Source of the DNA: Fen-1298 sp050015675
GTDB lineage: Bacteria; Bacteroidota; Ignavibacteria; UBA10030
Assembly (NCBI GenBank): GCA_050015675.1
Contig: JBEKAY010000017.1
Coordinates: 1 to 64,000 of the forward strand
Direction of reading: 5' to 3'
DNA length: 64,000 nt
In this document: piece by piece, positions 52,347 through 62,322 of the stretch
Numbering within the stretch: the first letter of the stretch is position 1
Layout: each line of letters starts with the position of its first letter
Program-made: the position numbers and the translations under genes
The notes under the pieces: model-generated
Told to the model about the DNA's origin: nothing
The model's input: only the letters and a program-made list of their open reading frames with translations
Databases searched by the model: none

Positions 52347-53579
52347 TCATGTATTCAATTTGATACGAAATGTAGTTTTAAATCCTGCATTGTTTTCTTT
52401 AAGGAAAAGCTTGCCGGCATGGTATGTTTCGATAATGCGTTTTGATAAACTTAATCCTAAACCCCACCCACGTTTTTTCGTAGAAAAGCCGGGGCGAAAC
52501 ACATCGTTCCGGTGTTTGAGTGTGATACCTTTGCCGGTGTCGGAAACATCAACGAATACATGCTTGTTATGTTCTGATATGGAAAAAGCAATCGTTCCAT
52601 CGCCGTTCTCAATTGCATCGAGCGCATTCTTTGTAAGATTCTCTATGACCCATTCGAACAACTCTCGGTTGATACGTGCGTGAACCGGTCCTTGTGATTC
52701 TATGACAAGATGGACTTTCTTGCCGGTTTGAGGAATCCGCCGTTGGAAGTATTCAGTTACTTTGCCAATCACTTCGGTAAGATTTTCTTCACGCAAGTCC
52801 GGTTTAGATCCGATTTTTGAAAATCGATCTGCGATTTTCTGAAGACGATGAAGATCACTTTCCATATCCAGCAATGTTTCCGTTGCTTTCTGGTCGCCTA
52901 CAGATTGTTCTTTCAACAGTTCTACCCAGCCGAGCATACTGGATATCGGTGTGCCGAGTTGATGCGCGGTCTCTCTCGCCATCCCGACCCAAATGTTGCT
53001 TTGCTCGCTTCGTCTGATATAACTGAAGCTGATATAACCGATAAGAATAAAAAGTGCGGCGACGGCAAGTTCAATATAAGGAAGCCAGCGGAGTTGGACT
53101 ATGAGTGTCGATTCACCATAGTGGAGATAACTTAATATGATCGTATCCTGATATGCGACTTTGATGGGCAGATGAGAGCGGTCTAAATCAGCGACGATAT
53201 TTTTCAAGAACTGGCGTTGTTCTTCACGGGAAAGAATAGAATTCAGCGAGATATTTTTAATGTTATTGTTATAGGGATATACGGGTTCGTTGTTTCGATC
53301 CGTCATGATGATCGGGAAATCAATTGTGTTGATGATTTCTGTGAAGAGAAAATTATAATCGCCGTCGCCCGTTTTGCCGTTTGCAATGTACTCCAATGAT
53401 TTGGCATAAAGGTCTGCGACTTCTTTTTCTTTCTGGCTCAATGCATGAACAAGATCGTGTGTGTACCACAATGTACCGGCAATAATGACGAAGGCGAACG
53501 CCATCAAAAATATCTTCAATCGACCGGATAAAGAAACAGAGCCTGTCGTGGCAGATTTGATAAGCGAGGCTGTCTTCAT
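52347..53579 (-). CDS. Sensor histidine kinase
   Basis: The 410-residue membrane kinase has two membrane segments (about 22-42 and 165-185) bracketing a periplasmic sensor with many polar residues. The H-box is MARETAHQLGTPISSMLGWVELL with the phospho-accepting His. The ATPase domain has N-box NLTKNALDAIENG and G-boxes DVSDTGKGI and GWGLGLSLSKRIIETYHAG. It lies between the M28 gene and purA, with gaps under 16 bases, and no response regulator is adjacent. It may act on an unlinked partner. Confidence 0.9.
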   Translation of the reverse strand: MKTASLIKSATTGSVSLSGRLKIFLMAFAFVIIAGTLWYTHDLVHALSQKEKEVADLYAKSLEYIANGKTGDGDYNFLFTEIINTIDFPIIMTDRNNEPVYPYNNNIKNISLNSILSREEQRQFLKNIVADLDRSHLPIKVAYQDTIILSYLHYGESTLIVQLRWLPYIELAVAALFILIGYISFSYIRRSEQSNIWVGMARETAHQLGTPISSMLGWVELLKEQSVGDQKATETLLDMESDLHRLQKIADRFSKIGSKPDLREENLTEVIGKVTEYFQRRIPQTGKKVHLVIESQGPVHARINRELFEWVIENLTKNALDAIENGDGTIAFSISEHNKHVFVDVSDTGKGITLKHRNDVFRPGFSTKKRGWGLGLSLSKRIIETYHAGKLFLKENNAGFKTTFRIKLNT

Positions 53580-53594
53580 ATCGAATGAATGCTG

Positions 53595-54884
53595 TTATCG
53601 CACGATGAGTGTTTGATCGCGGCGTGCACCGACTGAGACCATCCAGATTTTTGTGCCAAGCATTTTACTAAGAGCTTCGATGTACTGTTTAGCCTCTTTC
53701 GGAAGTTTTCCATAACTCTTGATATCTGAAGTTTTTGTCTGCCATCCTTTAAATGTTTGATATACTGGCTCCACTGCATCGAGCGTCTGAGCATCCGTCG
53801 GGTAATGAATTAACTTCTTTCCACCAAACTTGAAATCGGTGCAAACCTTGATCTCGTTAAACTCATCCAACACGTCGAGTTTTGTAATGGCTATTTTTTG
53901 AATACCGTTGACACGAATGGAATATCTAAGACTCACCACATCTAACCAGCCGCAGCGCCTGGGCCTGCCGGTTGTGGCGCCAAACTCTCCACCGATTTTC
54001 CGCAAACGCTCGCCAATATCATTCTCAAGTTCTGTCGGGAATGGGCCATTGCCAACGCGAGTGCTGTACGCTTTCACAATTCCGACAATGGAATTTATAG
54101 CGGTCGGTGGAATGCCAAGTCCCGTACAAGCGCCGCCGCTTGTTGGATTTGAAGAGGTCACGAATGGATACGTTCCATGATCAACATCCAGCAAAGCGCC
54201 TTGCGCGCCTTCGGCAAGAATTCGTTTTTTGTGTTTGAGCGCGTTGTTCAGATATTCGGAAGTATCGGTAATATAGTTATCCAACTTCCTATCAAATTCC
54301 TGATACTCATTGATAATCTCGTCGACATCGAGAGATTGCGAATGGTACAATTTATTGAGGAGCTCGTTGTTTGCCTCAATGTTGCGTTTCAATTTCTTGC
54401 AGAGGACATCGCGGTTCAGCAAGTCCACTACGCGGATGCCGGTGCGCATATACTTATCGTTGTATGCTGGACCAATGCCGCGTCCGGTTGTACCGATTTT
54501 TTCTTCGCCTCGTTCACGTGCTGCATCGAGCATTTTGTGGTACGGCATAATCAAATGCGCATTATGACTGATGAGGAGGCGGCCAGCGATTTTAATGCCG
54601 GCGTCTTTCAGTTGCTTGATTTCTGTCATGAGCGCAACCGGATCAAGCACAACACCGTTCCCGATCACACAGGTCACATGTGAATGAAAAATACCAGATG
54701 GAATAAGATGAAGAACATATTCCTTTTCCGGCTTCCCTTTGCTGGGTGGCAGGACAACGGTGTGCCCGGCATTCGCTCCACCCTGATAGCGAGCGACAAT
54801 GTCAACGTTTTCGCTCAAGTGATCAACAATTTTTCCTTTTCCTTCATCGCCCCATTGGGCGCCAAGTATAATTTGAACTGGCAT
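53595..54884 (-). CDS. purA: Adenylosuccinate synthetase
   Basis: PurA joins IMP and aspartate using GTP in AMP synthesis. The 429-residue product starts with the P-loop LGAQWGDEGKGKIVDHL and contains YQGGANAGHTVV, HLIPSGIFH, IGTTGRGIGPAYNDK, AEGAQGALLDVDHGTYPFVTSSNPTSGG and VGNGPFPTEL, all core motifs. TGRPRRCGWLD is also intact. Its length is normal. It is first in a minus-strand run with the histidine kinase and the M28 peptidase. Confidence 0.97.
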   Translation of the reverse strand: MPVQIILGAQWGDEGKGKIVDHLSENVDIVARYQGGANAGHTVVLPPSKGKPEKEYVLHLIPSGIFHSHVTCVIGNGVVLDPVALMTEIKQLKDAGIKIAGRLLISHNAHLIMPYHKMLDAARERGEEKIGTTGRGIGPAYNDKYMRTGIRVVDLLNRDVLCKKLKRNIEANNELLNKLYHSQSLDVDEIINEYQEFDRKLDNYITDTSEYLNNALKHKKRILAEGAQGALLDVDHGTYPFVTSSNPTSGGACTGLGIPPTAINSIVGIVKAYSTRVGNGPFPTELENDIGERLRKIGGEFGATTGRPRRCGWLDVVSLRYSIRVNGIQKIAITKLDVLDEFNEIKVCTDFKFGGKKLIHYPTDAQTLDAVEPVYQTFKGWQTKTSDIKSYGKLPKEAKQYIEALSKMLGTKIWMVSVGARRDQTLIVR

Positions 54885-55027
54885 GGTATTATGAGATTAG
54901 AGATTTGAGATAATAGATTTAAAGAATAGTGAATTAGATGAAAACCTTTGTGTTCTCAGATGAATACTCCGGGCATTGAAAAATGATTACTGATAGCTAT
55001 GTACCGATTTTTCACACGAAAGACAAG

Positions 55028-55063
55028 AAAAAAGCCGGTACAAGTTCCCTCTACCGGCTTTTT
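55028..55063 (-). terminator. Rho-independent terminator
   Basis: AAAAAGCCGGTA pairs with TACCGGCTTTTT over 12 bases with a short loop. It lies just downstream of the stop (55080) of the T9SS cargo gene read on the minus strand, with a poly-T/A flank on each side, so it can work both ways. Confidence 0.85.
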
Positions 55064-55079
55064 GAAAAGTATTAATTAG

Positions 55080-56591
55080 TCACTTTATGAGCGTAAGTTT
55101 GCGAACAGCGTCAAAAGTACCTGCTTGTAAACGGTAGAAGTACACTCCGCTTGGCAATGATGAAGCATCGAGTGTAACTGTATGAGTGCCGCTGTGGTAT
55201 TCGCCAGATGCGAGGGTCTTTACCTCGCGTCCAAGAACATCGAACAACTTCAGGCTCACAATACTCTGGCAAGTGAGTGAAAAGCTAATCTGTGTTGTCG
55301 GGTTGAATGGATTCGGATAATTTTGATTCAACGCAAATTGATTTGGTGCCGAGTTATTGATTCTTGCAACTCCGACCGCTGGGGCAGTAGGTATTGCCAT
55401 CTTGCGGTAAAAGATTTCACCATATCCAGTAGAAATATCAGTCCAAGCAATACCGATATTAGAATTGTCTATAAGGACGGAAGAGATGCCAAAACTCGAT
55501 GCTAATGTTCCTGTTGCCGTATTTAAGGTTGGATTAACACGCGTTGTATCAGACCATGTTTTTCCATCGAGACTTGAACTGAGATATAGATTAGGAGATA
55601 CATATTTGGTTTGGACGAGGGTCTTTGTACTAGTTAAATGCAAATCATAAATTGAGTATTCCGTTGCACCAAGTGTATCAATGGTCGACCAAGTGCCGCC
55701 ATAATCTGTTGACTTTAACAGTATGGTGCCTTGGTTAATCATATCATTACCGGGAAATATACCCATATGCATTATCCAGAAACCATATGAAAGATACATT
55801 GTTCCATCTGATGATCCTACAAGTTTCGTACTGCTTATTCGTCCACCCACGCTTACGTGCAGAATTTTTTTTGGCGAACCGAAAGAAACTCCTCCATCTG
55901 ATGATCGGATGAAGTATAATGATGTATCGGTTGAATATGAAATAAATAAATTGTCTGTACCTGAAATAGTTAAGGGTTTTAATGATAAACCTGATGCGGG
56001 ATGACTTATATCTCCGATAGGCACTAGTGATTTAGTTCCAAATGATGCGCCGCCATTTACTGATTTTGCCATATAAATTCTATTAGTATCATCCTGATTT
56101 CTCCAAAAATAATATAAATAATCGTTATCACTCTGCTCAAGAATAACATTATCGTAATAAAGAGAAATAGGTGAATATCCGGATGTGACTTTATCAAGGA
56201 TATTGTAGGGTGACCATGTCGTTCCGCCGTCTCCGCTCGTAACATACTCAATACGATATCCTTCGTTACCGGAAAATGATTCAAAATTTATATACGCAAT
56301 GATAGCCATGTTCCCATTTCCACGCATCACTGTGTTGATGAGGTAAACATTGTTCATTGATGAAGGATGAACAGCGCTGCTTGTTGGAATTGGTGCTGCA
56401 GGTCCTGTAACAGGAAAAGTATAGAACAAAAAATTTATATTTGGGATAATTCGTGCTGTAGACCCCTGTATATCAAGAATGGGTTGGCCCAGAGATTCTT
56501 TTTCCTGAACATTTGTCACTTGATAATTTTGGCATAACAACCATGAAACGAGCATTATGTTAGAAATTAATATGGTTACTAAACGTTTCAT
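55080..56591 (-). CDS. T9SS-secreted sialidase-like protein
   Basis: ATG 56591 (MKRLVTILISNIML) is preferred over the longer frame because AAAGGAGAAC sits before it and a signal peptide follows. The mature 500-residue chain has repeated Asp-box-like units SxDGGxxW (VTSGDGGTTWSP, VNGGASFG, IRSSDGGVSFG, STDYGGTWS, SSLDGKTWSD), as in BNR/sialidase-fold six-bladed propellers. The C-terminus (NYPNPFNPTTQISF, LFDVLGREVKTL, GVYFYRL) is the type IX secretion sorting domain. It is thus exported to the cell surface or outside. Catalytic arginines of a true sialidase are not clear. Confidence 0.88.
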   Translation of the reverse strand: MKRLVTILISNIMLVSWLLCQNYQVTNVQEKESLGQPILDIQGSTARIIPNINFLFYTFPVTGPAAPIPTSSAVHPSSMNNVYLINTVMRGNGNMAIIAYINFESFSGNEGYRIEYVTSGDGGTTWSPYNILDKVTSGYSPISLYYDNVILEQSDNDYLYYFWRNQDDTNRIYMAKSVNGGASFGTKSLVPIGDISHPASGLSLKPLTISGTDNLFISYSTDTSLYFIRSSDGGVSFGSPKKILHVSVGGRISSTKLVGSSDGTMYLSYGFWIMHMGIFPGNDMINQGTILLKSTDYGGTWSTIDTLGATEYSIYDLHLTSTKTLVQTKYVSPNLYLSSSLDGKTWSDTTRVNPTLNTATGTLASSFGISSVLIDNSNIGIAWTDISTGYGEIFYRKMAIPTAPAVGVARINNSAPNQFALNQNYPNPFNPTTQISFSLTCQSIVSLKLFDVLGREVKTLASGEYHSGTHTVTLDASSLPSGVYFYRLQAGTFDAVRKLTLIK

Positions 56592-56747
56592 AATGTTCTC
56601 CTTTGTATTATGTGGGTGAAATAATTCGATTACGCATCCACCATTATTTTTGTACTTCAATATTAATATTATTACAGAATAATAAAAGCGATGGTGGTCA
56701 CAATTTGATTTCTTTCAAGAATATTTTTGTTTTTGGAAAATATCAAT

Positions 56748-57293
56748 TTACCATCTTTCCTGATGTATCTTTTCGGGATTAAATTTTTCCTTAGGTTTGT
56801 CTTCACCTGTCGGATGACCGATGGGAATGACATTTAACGAAATGATATTTTCTGGAATATTCAAAATTGTTTTCACGGATTTCATTCTGTCGGGATACGG
56901 ATATGCCGCCGTCCATATTGCGCCGAGCCCAATTGCTTCTGCGGCAAGTAAAATATTTTGACTGGCCAGTGTAGAATCGATTACAGTATACTCTTCCATC
57001 TGCTTGTGCGCTTTTGCGGGCACTCCGCATACTATGATTGCAGCTCCAGCTTTGAAAATCATCTTTGCGAACGGAAGCGCATCGCTAAGTGCATCCAGCG
57101 TTTTCCGATTGGTTACAATAATAAACTCCCACGGTTGGCAGTTAACTGCGCTTGGTGCTGCCATTGCGGCTTTTAATAGCATATCAATTTCAATCTGTGC
57201 TACGGATTCACCGGTGAAATTTCGTACGCTTTTGCGATTGTGAATAACGGAGATCGCATCAGGATATTTTGTTTGTTTCATATGCATCTTCAT
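56748..57293 (-). CDS. Nitroreductase-family protein
   Basis: The 181-residue flavoprotein-like product has the nitroreductase pattern: VIHNRKSVRNFTGESVAQIEIDMLLKAAMAAPSAVNCQPWEFIIV (FMN-binding Arg/Ser and Asn), DSTLASQNILLAAEAIGLGAIWTAAYPYPDRM and a closing VIPIGHPTGEDKPKEKFN. The start with AGG six bases before it is plausible. It probably reduces small quinones or nitro compounds with NAD(P)H. It is near no obvious partner. Confidence 0.9.
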   Translation of the reverse strand: MKMHMKQTKYPDAISVIHNRKSVRNFTGESVAQIEIDMLLKAAMAAPSAVNCQPWEFIIVTNRKTLDALSDALPFAKMIFKAGAAIIVCGVPAKAHKQMEEYTVIDSTLASQNILLAAEAIGLGAIWTAAYPYPDRMKSVKTILNIPENIISLNVIPIGHPTGEDKPKEKFNPEKIHQERW

Positions 57294-57320
57294 AGGAACC
57301 TGATAGTATGTTTAGCCACT

Positions 57321-58601
57321 CTAGGCTGATTGTTGGTTATTATATTTCGTTTCGATGTCTTTCTTCTTTCCCCTGAACAAATTCCATAGAAACTCCAGCC
57401 CAGCACCGGCCAGTGGTATCAATACTATTTTCATCATCGTCTGATGCCGGGGTAAGGTGAAGAAGAGCAAAGCAATAACGGTGGAATATACTAGAAAGAG
57501 ATAAAGATATTTATGTCGATGCCAGGAAAACGTTACCAGAAGTCCAATGATTGAAAAAATAAAAAAACCTCCTGAAAATAGTTGGAACAAGTAATTATTC
57601 GAACGTTCTTGGAGTGGGCTGAAAATCCAAAGGTGAAAAAGTTTAGTCGGGATGTTGGATAACGCTTGCCACGGATGCGATTGAATGAAATTGAACGCTT
57701 GTTGTCGATAAAGATGATCCAGTCGAACTTCAAACGTGCGATCTTGAGGGAGTGCAAGGGCCTCTCTTTTTATATCTTCATCGCCCCAGGTGCCGATTTC
57801 ATCAGGATTGTTCCCGCGATAAAAGTTCAAACCAAAACCCGTGCTAAAAGGAACAAATGTACCAAACACATGATAATTGCGTATTGTCCAGGGAGACAAA
57901 AGGGAGATCGTGACAAGGAGTACTATTCCGGTATCTTTCCATCGATGTAAAAATATCTGAAGAAGCAAAAATAATATCACAAAGAGAAAAAATTCCCAGC
58001 GCAGGTATGAAAGGAAAACAAAAACTACAGATAGTTGTATGATTTTTGTATACGTACTTTTTTTTATGATGGAGTACAGCAGGAATAACATAGCAATAAC
58101 GGCACAATGATAAAATACCGTTGGCGTGAATGAAATAACAGAGTAAGCGAAGTCCGGAAGAATGCCTGCGATAACACCGGATAAGAGTGCAGCCCGTTCA
58201 GAGAAGTATTTCACTGTGAATTTGTATATGAGAACAATAGTGAGAAGGGAAAAAATTAATTGAATACATATGATAAAAACATTACTGAGCAGGACATTGC
58301 CTATCATTATAAAGGGAAGCAAGAAGCCGACGTACCCCGGCGCCATAAGAGCCGAATGGAATGGCGTTATACTGGAATTGAAATGCAACGATAGTTCGTT
58401 GTTTGAAATGTAGTAGAGAGAATAGCCGTGTCCGGTTAAAATGTTCTTGGCAATTTCTCCATACTCCCAATAGAAGTCTGTACTAAAGTTTCCTCTTACA
58501 AAGACAACGATGAGTCTTACGGCACAAGCGATAATCAGGATCGCAAGCAATGGCTTTGGAATATTGAAGAATACCTTTTGTTTTATCTGAGTATAATTCA
58601 T
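57321..58601 (-). CDS. GT39-like membrane glycosyltransferase
   Basis: The 426-residue product has about nine membrane segments and the layout of PMT/ArnT-type lipid-linked sugar transferases. The first segment (LAILIIACAVRLIVVF) is followed by a large loop with FSTDFYWEYGEIAKNILTGHGYS, where the acidic DxY/E pair is expected. Later segments and SPWTIRNYHVFGTFVPFSTGFGLNFYRGNNP fit this family. It likely transfers a sugar from a polyprenyl phosphate to lipid or protein at the outer face of the inner membrane. It stands back to back with murA. Confidence 0.8.
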   Translation of the reverse strand: MNYTQIKQKVFFNIPKPLLAILIIACAVRLIVVFVRGNFSTDFYWEYGEIAKNILTGHGYSLYYISNNELSLHFNSSITPFHSALMAPGYVGFLLPFIMIGNVLLSNVFIICIQLIFSLLTIVLIYKFTVKYFSERAALLSGVIAGILPDFAYSVISFTPTVFYHCAVIAMLFLLYSIIKKSTYTKIIQLSVVFVFLSYLRWEFFLFVILFLLLQIFLHRWKDTGIVLLVTISLLSPWTIRNYHVFGTFVPFSTGFGLNFYRGNNPDEIGTWGDEDIKREALALPQDRTFEVRLDHLYRQQAFNFIQSHPWQALSNIPTKLFHLWIFSPLQERSNNYLFQLFSGGFFIFSIIGLLVTFSWHRHKYLYLFLVYSTVIALLFFTLPRHQTMMKIVLIPLAGAGLEFLWNLFRGKKKDIETKYNNQQSA

Positions 58602-58731
58602 TGGTTATACGTACTACAAGAAGAGTAAGCAATTATCAAGAGTGATATATTGTTACTTTGCCTTTCAGTCCATTAACGCCTATATTTATTTCACGAATGA
58701 ACATAATCCTTTAAGATTAAAGGAGCAAGTC

Positions 58732-60003
58732 TTGGATAAATTTGTCATCAACGGCGGGAAATTTCTGAGCGGCACAGTCACTATTGGCGGCGCGAAGAAT
58801 GCTTCATTGGCGTTGATGCCCGCAACAATTCTTGCAAGCGGCACTTCTCATCTTTCCAACACGCCAGACCTGCGCGATATAACGACGATGAGCCGTTTGC
58901 TTGAGACAATGGGTATTCAGGTCTCGTCGATCAAACAGATAATGACTATCGATACAACAACGATCAACAATTATGAAGCGCCGTACGAACACGTGAAGAA
59001 AATGCGTGCGTCCATTTATGTGTTGGGTCCACTGGTGGCAAGATTCGGTCAAGCGAAAGTTTCACTTCCCGGCGGCTGCGCGTGGGGACCGCGTCCGGTA
59101 AATTTGCATGTCGAAGGAATCCGCAGACTTGGAGCCGAGATTGGTCTTGAAGCAGGATATATCATAGCGAAAGCAAAACGCTTGCATGGTGCACGGATTC
59201 TTTTTGATGTTTCCAGTGTTGGTGCAACGGGCAATGTCATGATGGCGGCGGTGCTTGCAAAAGGTACGACACTTATTGAGAATGCAGCACAGGAACCGGA
59301 AATTGTTCAACTTGCAGAATTTTTATTGAAAATGGGCGCGAAGATTCATGGTGTTGGTACAGGGCATTTAGAAATTGAAGGTGTTGATGAATTGCATCCC
59401 GCAGATATTGCAACAATTCCAGATCGCATCGAAGCCGGAACATTTCTCATTGCCGGTGCGATAGCGGGGAAGCGAGGCAGTGTTGTGCGGCTGGAGAAAT
59501 GCAATCCGCATCATATCGGTGCTTTAATAATTAAGTTGGAAGATGCCGGAGCAAAAGTCAATACTGGTGTTGATTGGATAGAACTGTCTCCGCCGGAAAG
59601 AATTGCACCTATTAATGTAACGACTGCGATTTATCCCGGCTTCCCAACCGATATGCAGGCACAATGGATTGCGTTGATGTTGTTGGCAGGCGGCACGAGC
59701 ATAATAAAAGACACAGTGTATTTTGACCGCTTCATGCATGTACCCGAACTTGTTCGGCTTGGCGCAAACATCACCGTGAAAGAGAATATTGCTACAGTTG
59801 TCGGTGTGAAGAAATTAGCTGGAGCGAAAGTAATGTCCACCGATCTACGTGCGAGCGCATCGCTCATTCTCGCCGGGCTTGTTGCGGAAGGAACAACGGA
59901 AGTTCTCCGCGTGTACCACATTGATCGTGGATACGAATCGATGGAGAAGAAACTCCAGGCACTTGGTGCCGATATTCGCCGTGAACAAGGCGAGGAATTC
60001 TAA
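58732..60003 (+). CDS. murA: UDP-N-acetylglucosamine 1-carboxyvinyltransferase
   Basis: The start is taken as TTG at 58732, because AAAGGAGCAAG precedes it and the MDKFVINGGKFLSGTVTIGGAKNASLALMPATIL start is the true MurA N-terminus; the longer open frame upstream is spurious. The 423-residue enzyme adds enolpyruvate to UDP-GlcNAc, the first committed step of peptidoglycan synthesis. The active-site Cys is Cys116 in SLPGGCAWGPRPVNLHVEG, so fosfomycin sensitivity is expected. GTTLIENAAQEPEIVQLAEFLLKMGAKI, AGTFLIAGAIAG and DLRASASLILAGLVAEGTT are family motifs. Confidence 0.96.
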   Translation: MDKFVINGGKFLSGTVTIGGAKNASLALMPATILASGTSHLSNTPDLRDITTMSRLLETMGIQVSSIKQIMTIDTTTINNYEAPYEHVKKMRASIYVLGPLVARFGQAKVSLPGGCAWGPRPVNLHVEGIRRLGAEIGLEAGYIIAKAKRLHGARILFDVSSVGATGNVMMAAVLAKGTTLIENAAQEPEIVQLAEFLLKMGAKIHGVGTGHLEIEGVDELHPADIATIPDRIEAGTFLIAGAIAGKRGSVVRLEKCNPHHIGALIIKLEDAGAKVNTGVDWIELSPPERIAPINVTTAIYPGFPTDMQAQWIALMLLAGGTSIIKDTVYFDRFMHVPELVRLGANITVKENIATVVGVKKLAGAKVMSTDLRASASLILAGLVAEGTTEVLRVYHIDRGYESMEKKLQALGADIRREQGEEF

Positions 60004-60013
60004 ATACCGAATG

Positions 60014-60064
60014 AAACTTTCCGAAAGTTCTCGCGTTTGAACGAAGAAAACTTTCGGAAGGTAA
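60014..60064. repeat. REP-like inverted pair
   Basis: AAACTTTCCGAAAGTTCTCG (from 60014) is followed by its near reverse complement AAGAAAACTTTCGGAAGGT (ending at about 60062). The unit CTTTCCGAAAGTTCTC resembles the repeats around the RAYT gene. It lies just after the murA stop. Confidence 0.75.
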
Positions 60065-60072
60065 TCCAGACC

Positions 60073-62322
60073 ATGCAAACCCGCACATTGCAAATTTCTA
60101 CGTTTGTCCTTGTTCTCTTTGCCATCGTCTGCACATGTATTCCGCTTTTTAATTATTTGGGATTTGAATTTTCTGCAATCACGGTTCTGCTTGCCGGATA
60201 TATTTCCGGAATTCTAACACTTGCACTTTGGAAACAAACCAATCCCGAATGTAAATCGGATGTCTGGAGATTTATCGGCAGGAGTGCTGCCGCCTCATCT
60301 ATTCTTCTTCTTATTCCATTTATCATTTTATTAGCGAATGCATTGTTTGTGAAGAATTGTTCTATTGGTGATGGTGCAAAGCTTTACGCATTAATAGTAA
60401 TTCCGGGAGTATTCTTTTCCATCTCACTTGCTTTCTTAGTTGGAGTTGTGTTCGGAAGATGGCGCAAAACTATTTTCACAGTAATCTACATTCTCGTTCT
60501 TTTCCATATTCCATTTGTTACTCTTATGCGTCCGCAAGTATTTGCTTTCAATCCGATCATAGGATTCTTTCCCGGCTTCACGTACGACGAAACGCTTCAG
60601 GTTACTCAGCGGTTATTGACGTACCGTTTAGCAACACTTGCCGCCGCTGGATGTTTTGCGGCCGGAGCTGTTTGGTTGTGGCAGATACGTCAGAATAAAA
60701 AGGAAATAGCTTATTCAACACGATCGGTTCTTCCTATCGTTGAACTCATCCTCCTTGCATTGCTTCTCCCGGTTGTAGTGATTGTTTTTACGTTGAGCGA
60801 TCGTCTTGGATTTTCTTCGTCTGAAAATTTTATCCGGCAGAAACTTGCCGGTAATTATAAGACAGCGCATTTTGAAATCATTTATTCAGCAGGAAGTATC
60901 AAACGCGAGCGCATCGAACAGATTGGGATGCTGCATGAATTTTACTTTGATAAGCTTTCGCGTGAAATGAATCTTCATTCGCAAGAGCGTATTGTTTCGT
61001 TTCTCTATGCTTCGCCTGAACAAAAAGGACGGCTTATCGGTGCAGTTCATACTGACCTCACGAAGCCATGGTTGAGGCAAATGCATATCAATCTTGCGAA
61101 TGTCGAATTGGCATTGAAACATGAAATGGTGCACGTGCTTTCGGCGGAGTTTGGGTGGTCGCCTTTGAAAATTGCGCCGAATTCTGGATTGGTTGAAGGA
61201 ATTGCAATGGCAATGGGGCGGACTTCTCAGATAGAGGAACCGCTTGATCGTGCGGCGGCGATGGTGTTTGCTTCCGGTGTACACCCAAATCTTGAATCAC
61301 TTTTCACGTTTACCGGTTTCATTCAAGCTAATCCATCCATTAGTTACACGCTAGCCGGATCGTTTTGCCGGTTTCTTATAGACTCGTTTGGCATAGATCA
61401 ATTCAAGCAATTATATGCAAGTGGTGATTTCAAGAATACCTATCAACGGGATTTGAAATCGTTGCTCATGGAGTGGCAAACTTCTGTTAAAAATATTCAT
61501 CTCGATTATGCAGACAGCATGAAAGCTACGTACTTTTTCCGACGTCCATCCATTTTTGGAAAAGAATGTGCGCGTGTCATTGCAAACTTGAACACTGAAA
61601 CGAGAGAACACCTTATCCATCATGATTTTGAAAAAGCATTACTATCTGCAGAACAATCTTTGAGGATGAGCGAGACACCAGAAGCCGTTTTTCAGAAAGC
61701 TGCTGCTTTATTCGAGATGAGGCGATTTAAGAATTACATCGAGTTTGTCGACGTTCAACTTCGTGACACAACAATTGGCTATGCTCTTTTACCGCTTCAT
61801 CTTCGGCTCGGCGACGCATACTGGGGATTGGATTCTCTCGCTCAAGCGAGAAGTGAATACGAGGCGATGGCTGGTATTCGTTTCAATGTTTCAAACGATG
61901 AAGCGTGTACGCTTCGGTTGGAAGCGTTAAAAAATCCACAGGAAAGGAGCGAGCTTCAAGTCTATTTCACATACTCACTGGAAGACACAATACGCATTGC
62001 GCGGCTGGAACGATTGAAATGTCCGATCGCGCGTTACCTGCTCGCGCGCGAGTATGCCGCGAAAGAACGCTTTGCTGAAAGTGCACGAATCTTGGAGTCG
62101 GTTGGATCTATGGAGTCAAAAACACTCGAGTTTTTCCGGCTGCGCCGGTTAGGAAAAGTTCTGTTCGAGTTGCAAGAATTTGAAAAAGCGAAGGCCGTGT
62201 TTGCGCAATCGCTTTCGATAGTTCCGAACAGGTTCCTTCAATTAGAAATGAATGAATGGATTGAACGATGTGAGTTCGGATTAAAGCCACCTTCGGAAGG
62301 TTCTCAGAGCTCAATCAAATGA
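60073..62322 (+). CDS. Membrane gluzincin peptidase with TPR domain
   Basis: The ATG at 60073 is preferred over a TTG at 60037 that lies in the REP element. The 749-residue product has about seven membrane segments (first 250 residues), then an extracytoplasmic metallopeptidase domain with HEMVH (His350, Glu351, His354) and the third ligand Glu375 in LVEGIAMAMG, the gluzincin (MA-clan) pattern. TPR-like helical repeats fill 480-735 (DAYWGLDSLAQARSEYEAM, FELQEFEKAKAVFAQSL). Membrane + HExxH + TPR suggests a membrane-associated protease for envelope quality control, but no homologue is named with confidence. The C-terminus runs into a REP element. Confidence 0.7.
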   Translation: MQTRTLQISTFVLVLFAIVCTCIPLFNYLGFEFSAITVLLAGYISGILTLALWKQTNPECKSDVWRFIGRSAAASSILLLIPFIILLANALFVKNCSIGDGAKLYALIVIPGVFFSISLAFLVGVVFGRWRKTIFTVIYILVLFHIPFVTLMRPQVFAFNPIIGFFPGFTYDETLQVTQRLLTYRLATLAAAGCFAAGAVWLWQIRQNKKEIAYSTRSVLPIVELILLALLLPVVVIVFTLSDRLGFSSSENFIRQKLAGNYKTAHFEIIYSAGSIKRERIEQIGMLHEFYFDKLSREMNLHSQERIVSFLYASPEQKGRLIGAVHTDLTKPWLRQMHINLANVELALKHEMVHVLSAEFGWSPLKIAPNSGLVEGIAMAMGRTSQIEEPLDRAAAMVFASGVHPNLESLFTFTGFIQANPSISYTLAGSFCRFLIDSFGIDQFKQLYASGDFKNTYQRDLKSLLMEWQTSVKNIHLDYADSMKATYFFRRPSIFGKECARVIANLNTETREHLIHHDFEKALLSAEQSLRMSETPEAVFQKAAALFEMRRFKNYIEFVDVQLRDTTIGYALLPLHLRLGDAYWGLDSLAQARSEYEAMAGIRFNVSNDEACTLRLEALKNPQERSELQVYFTYSLEDTIRIARLERLKCPIARYLLAREYAAKERFAESARILESVGSMESKTLEFFRLRRLGKVLFELQEFEKAKAVFAQSLSIVPNRFLQLEMNEWIERCEFGLKPPSEGSQSSIK

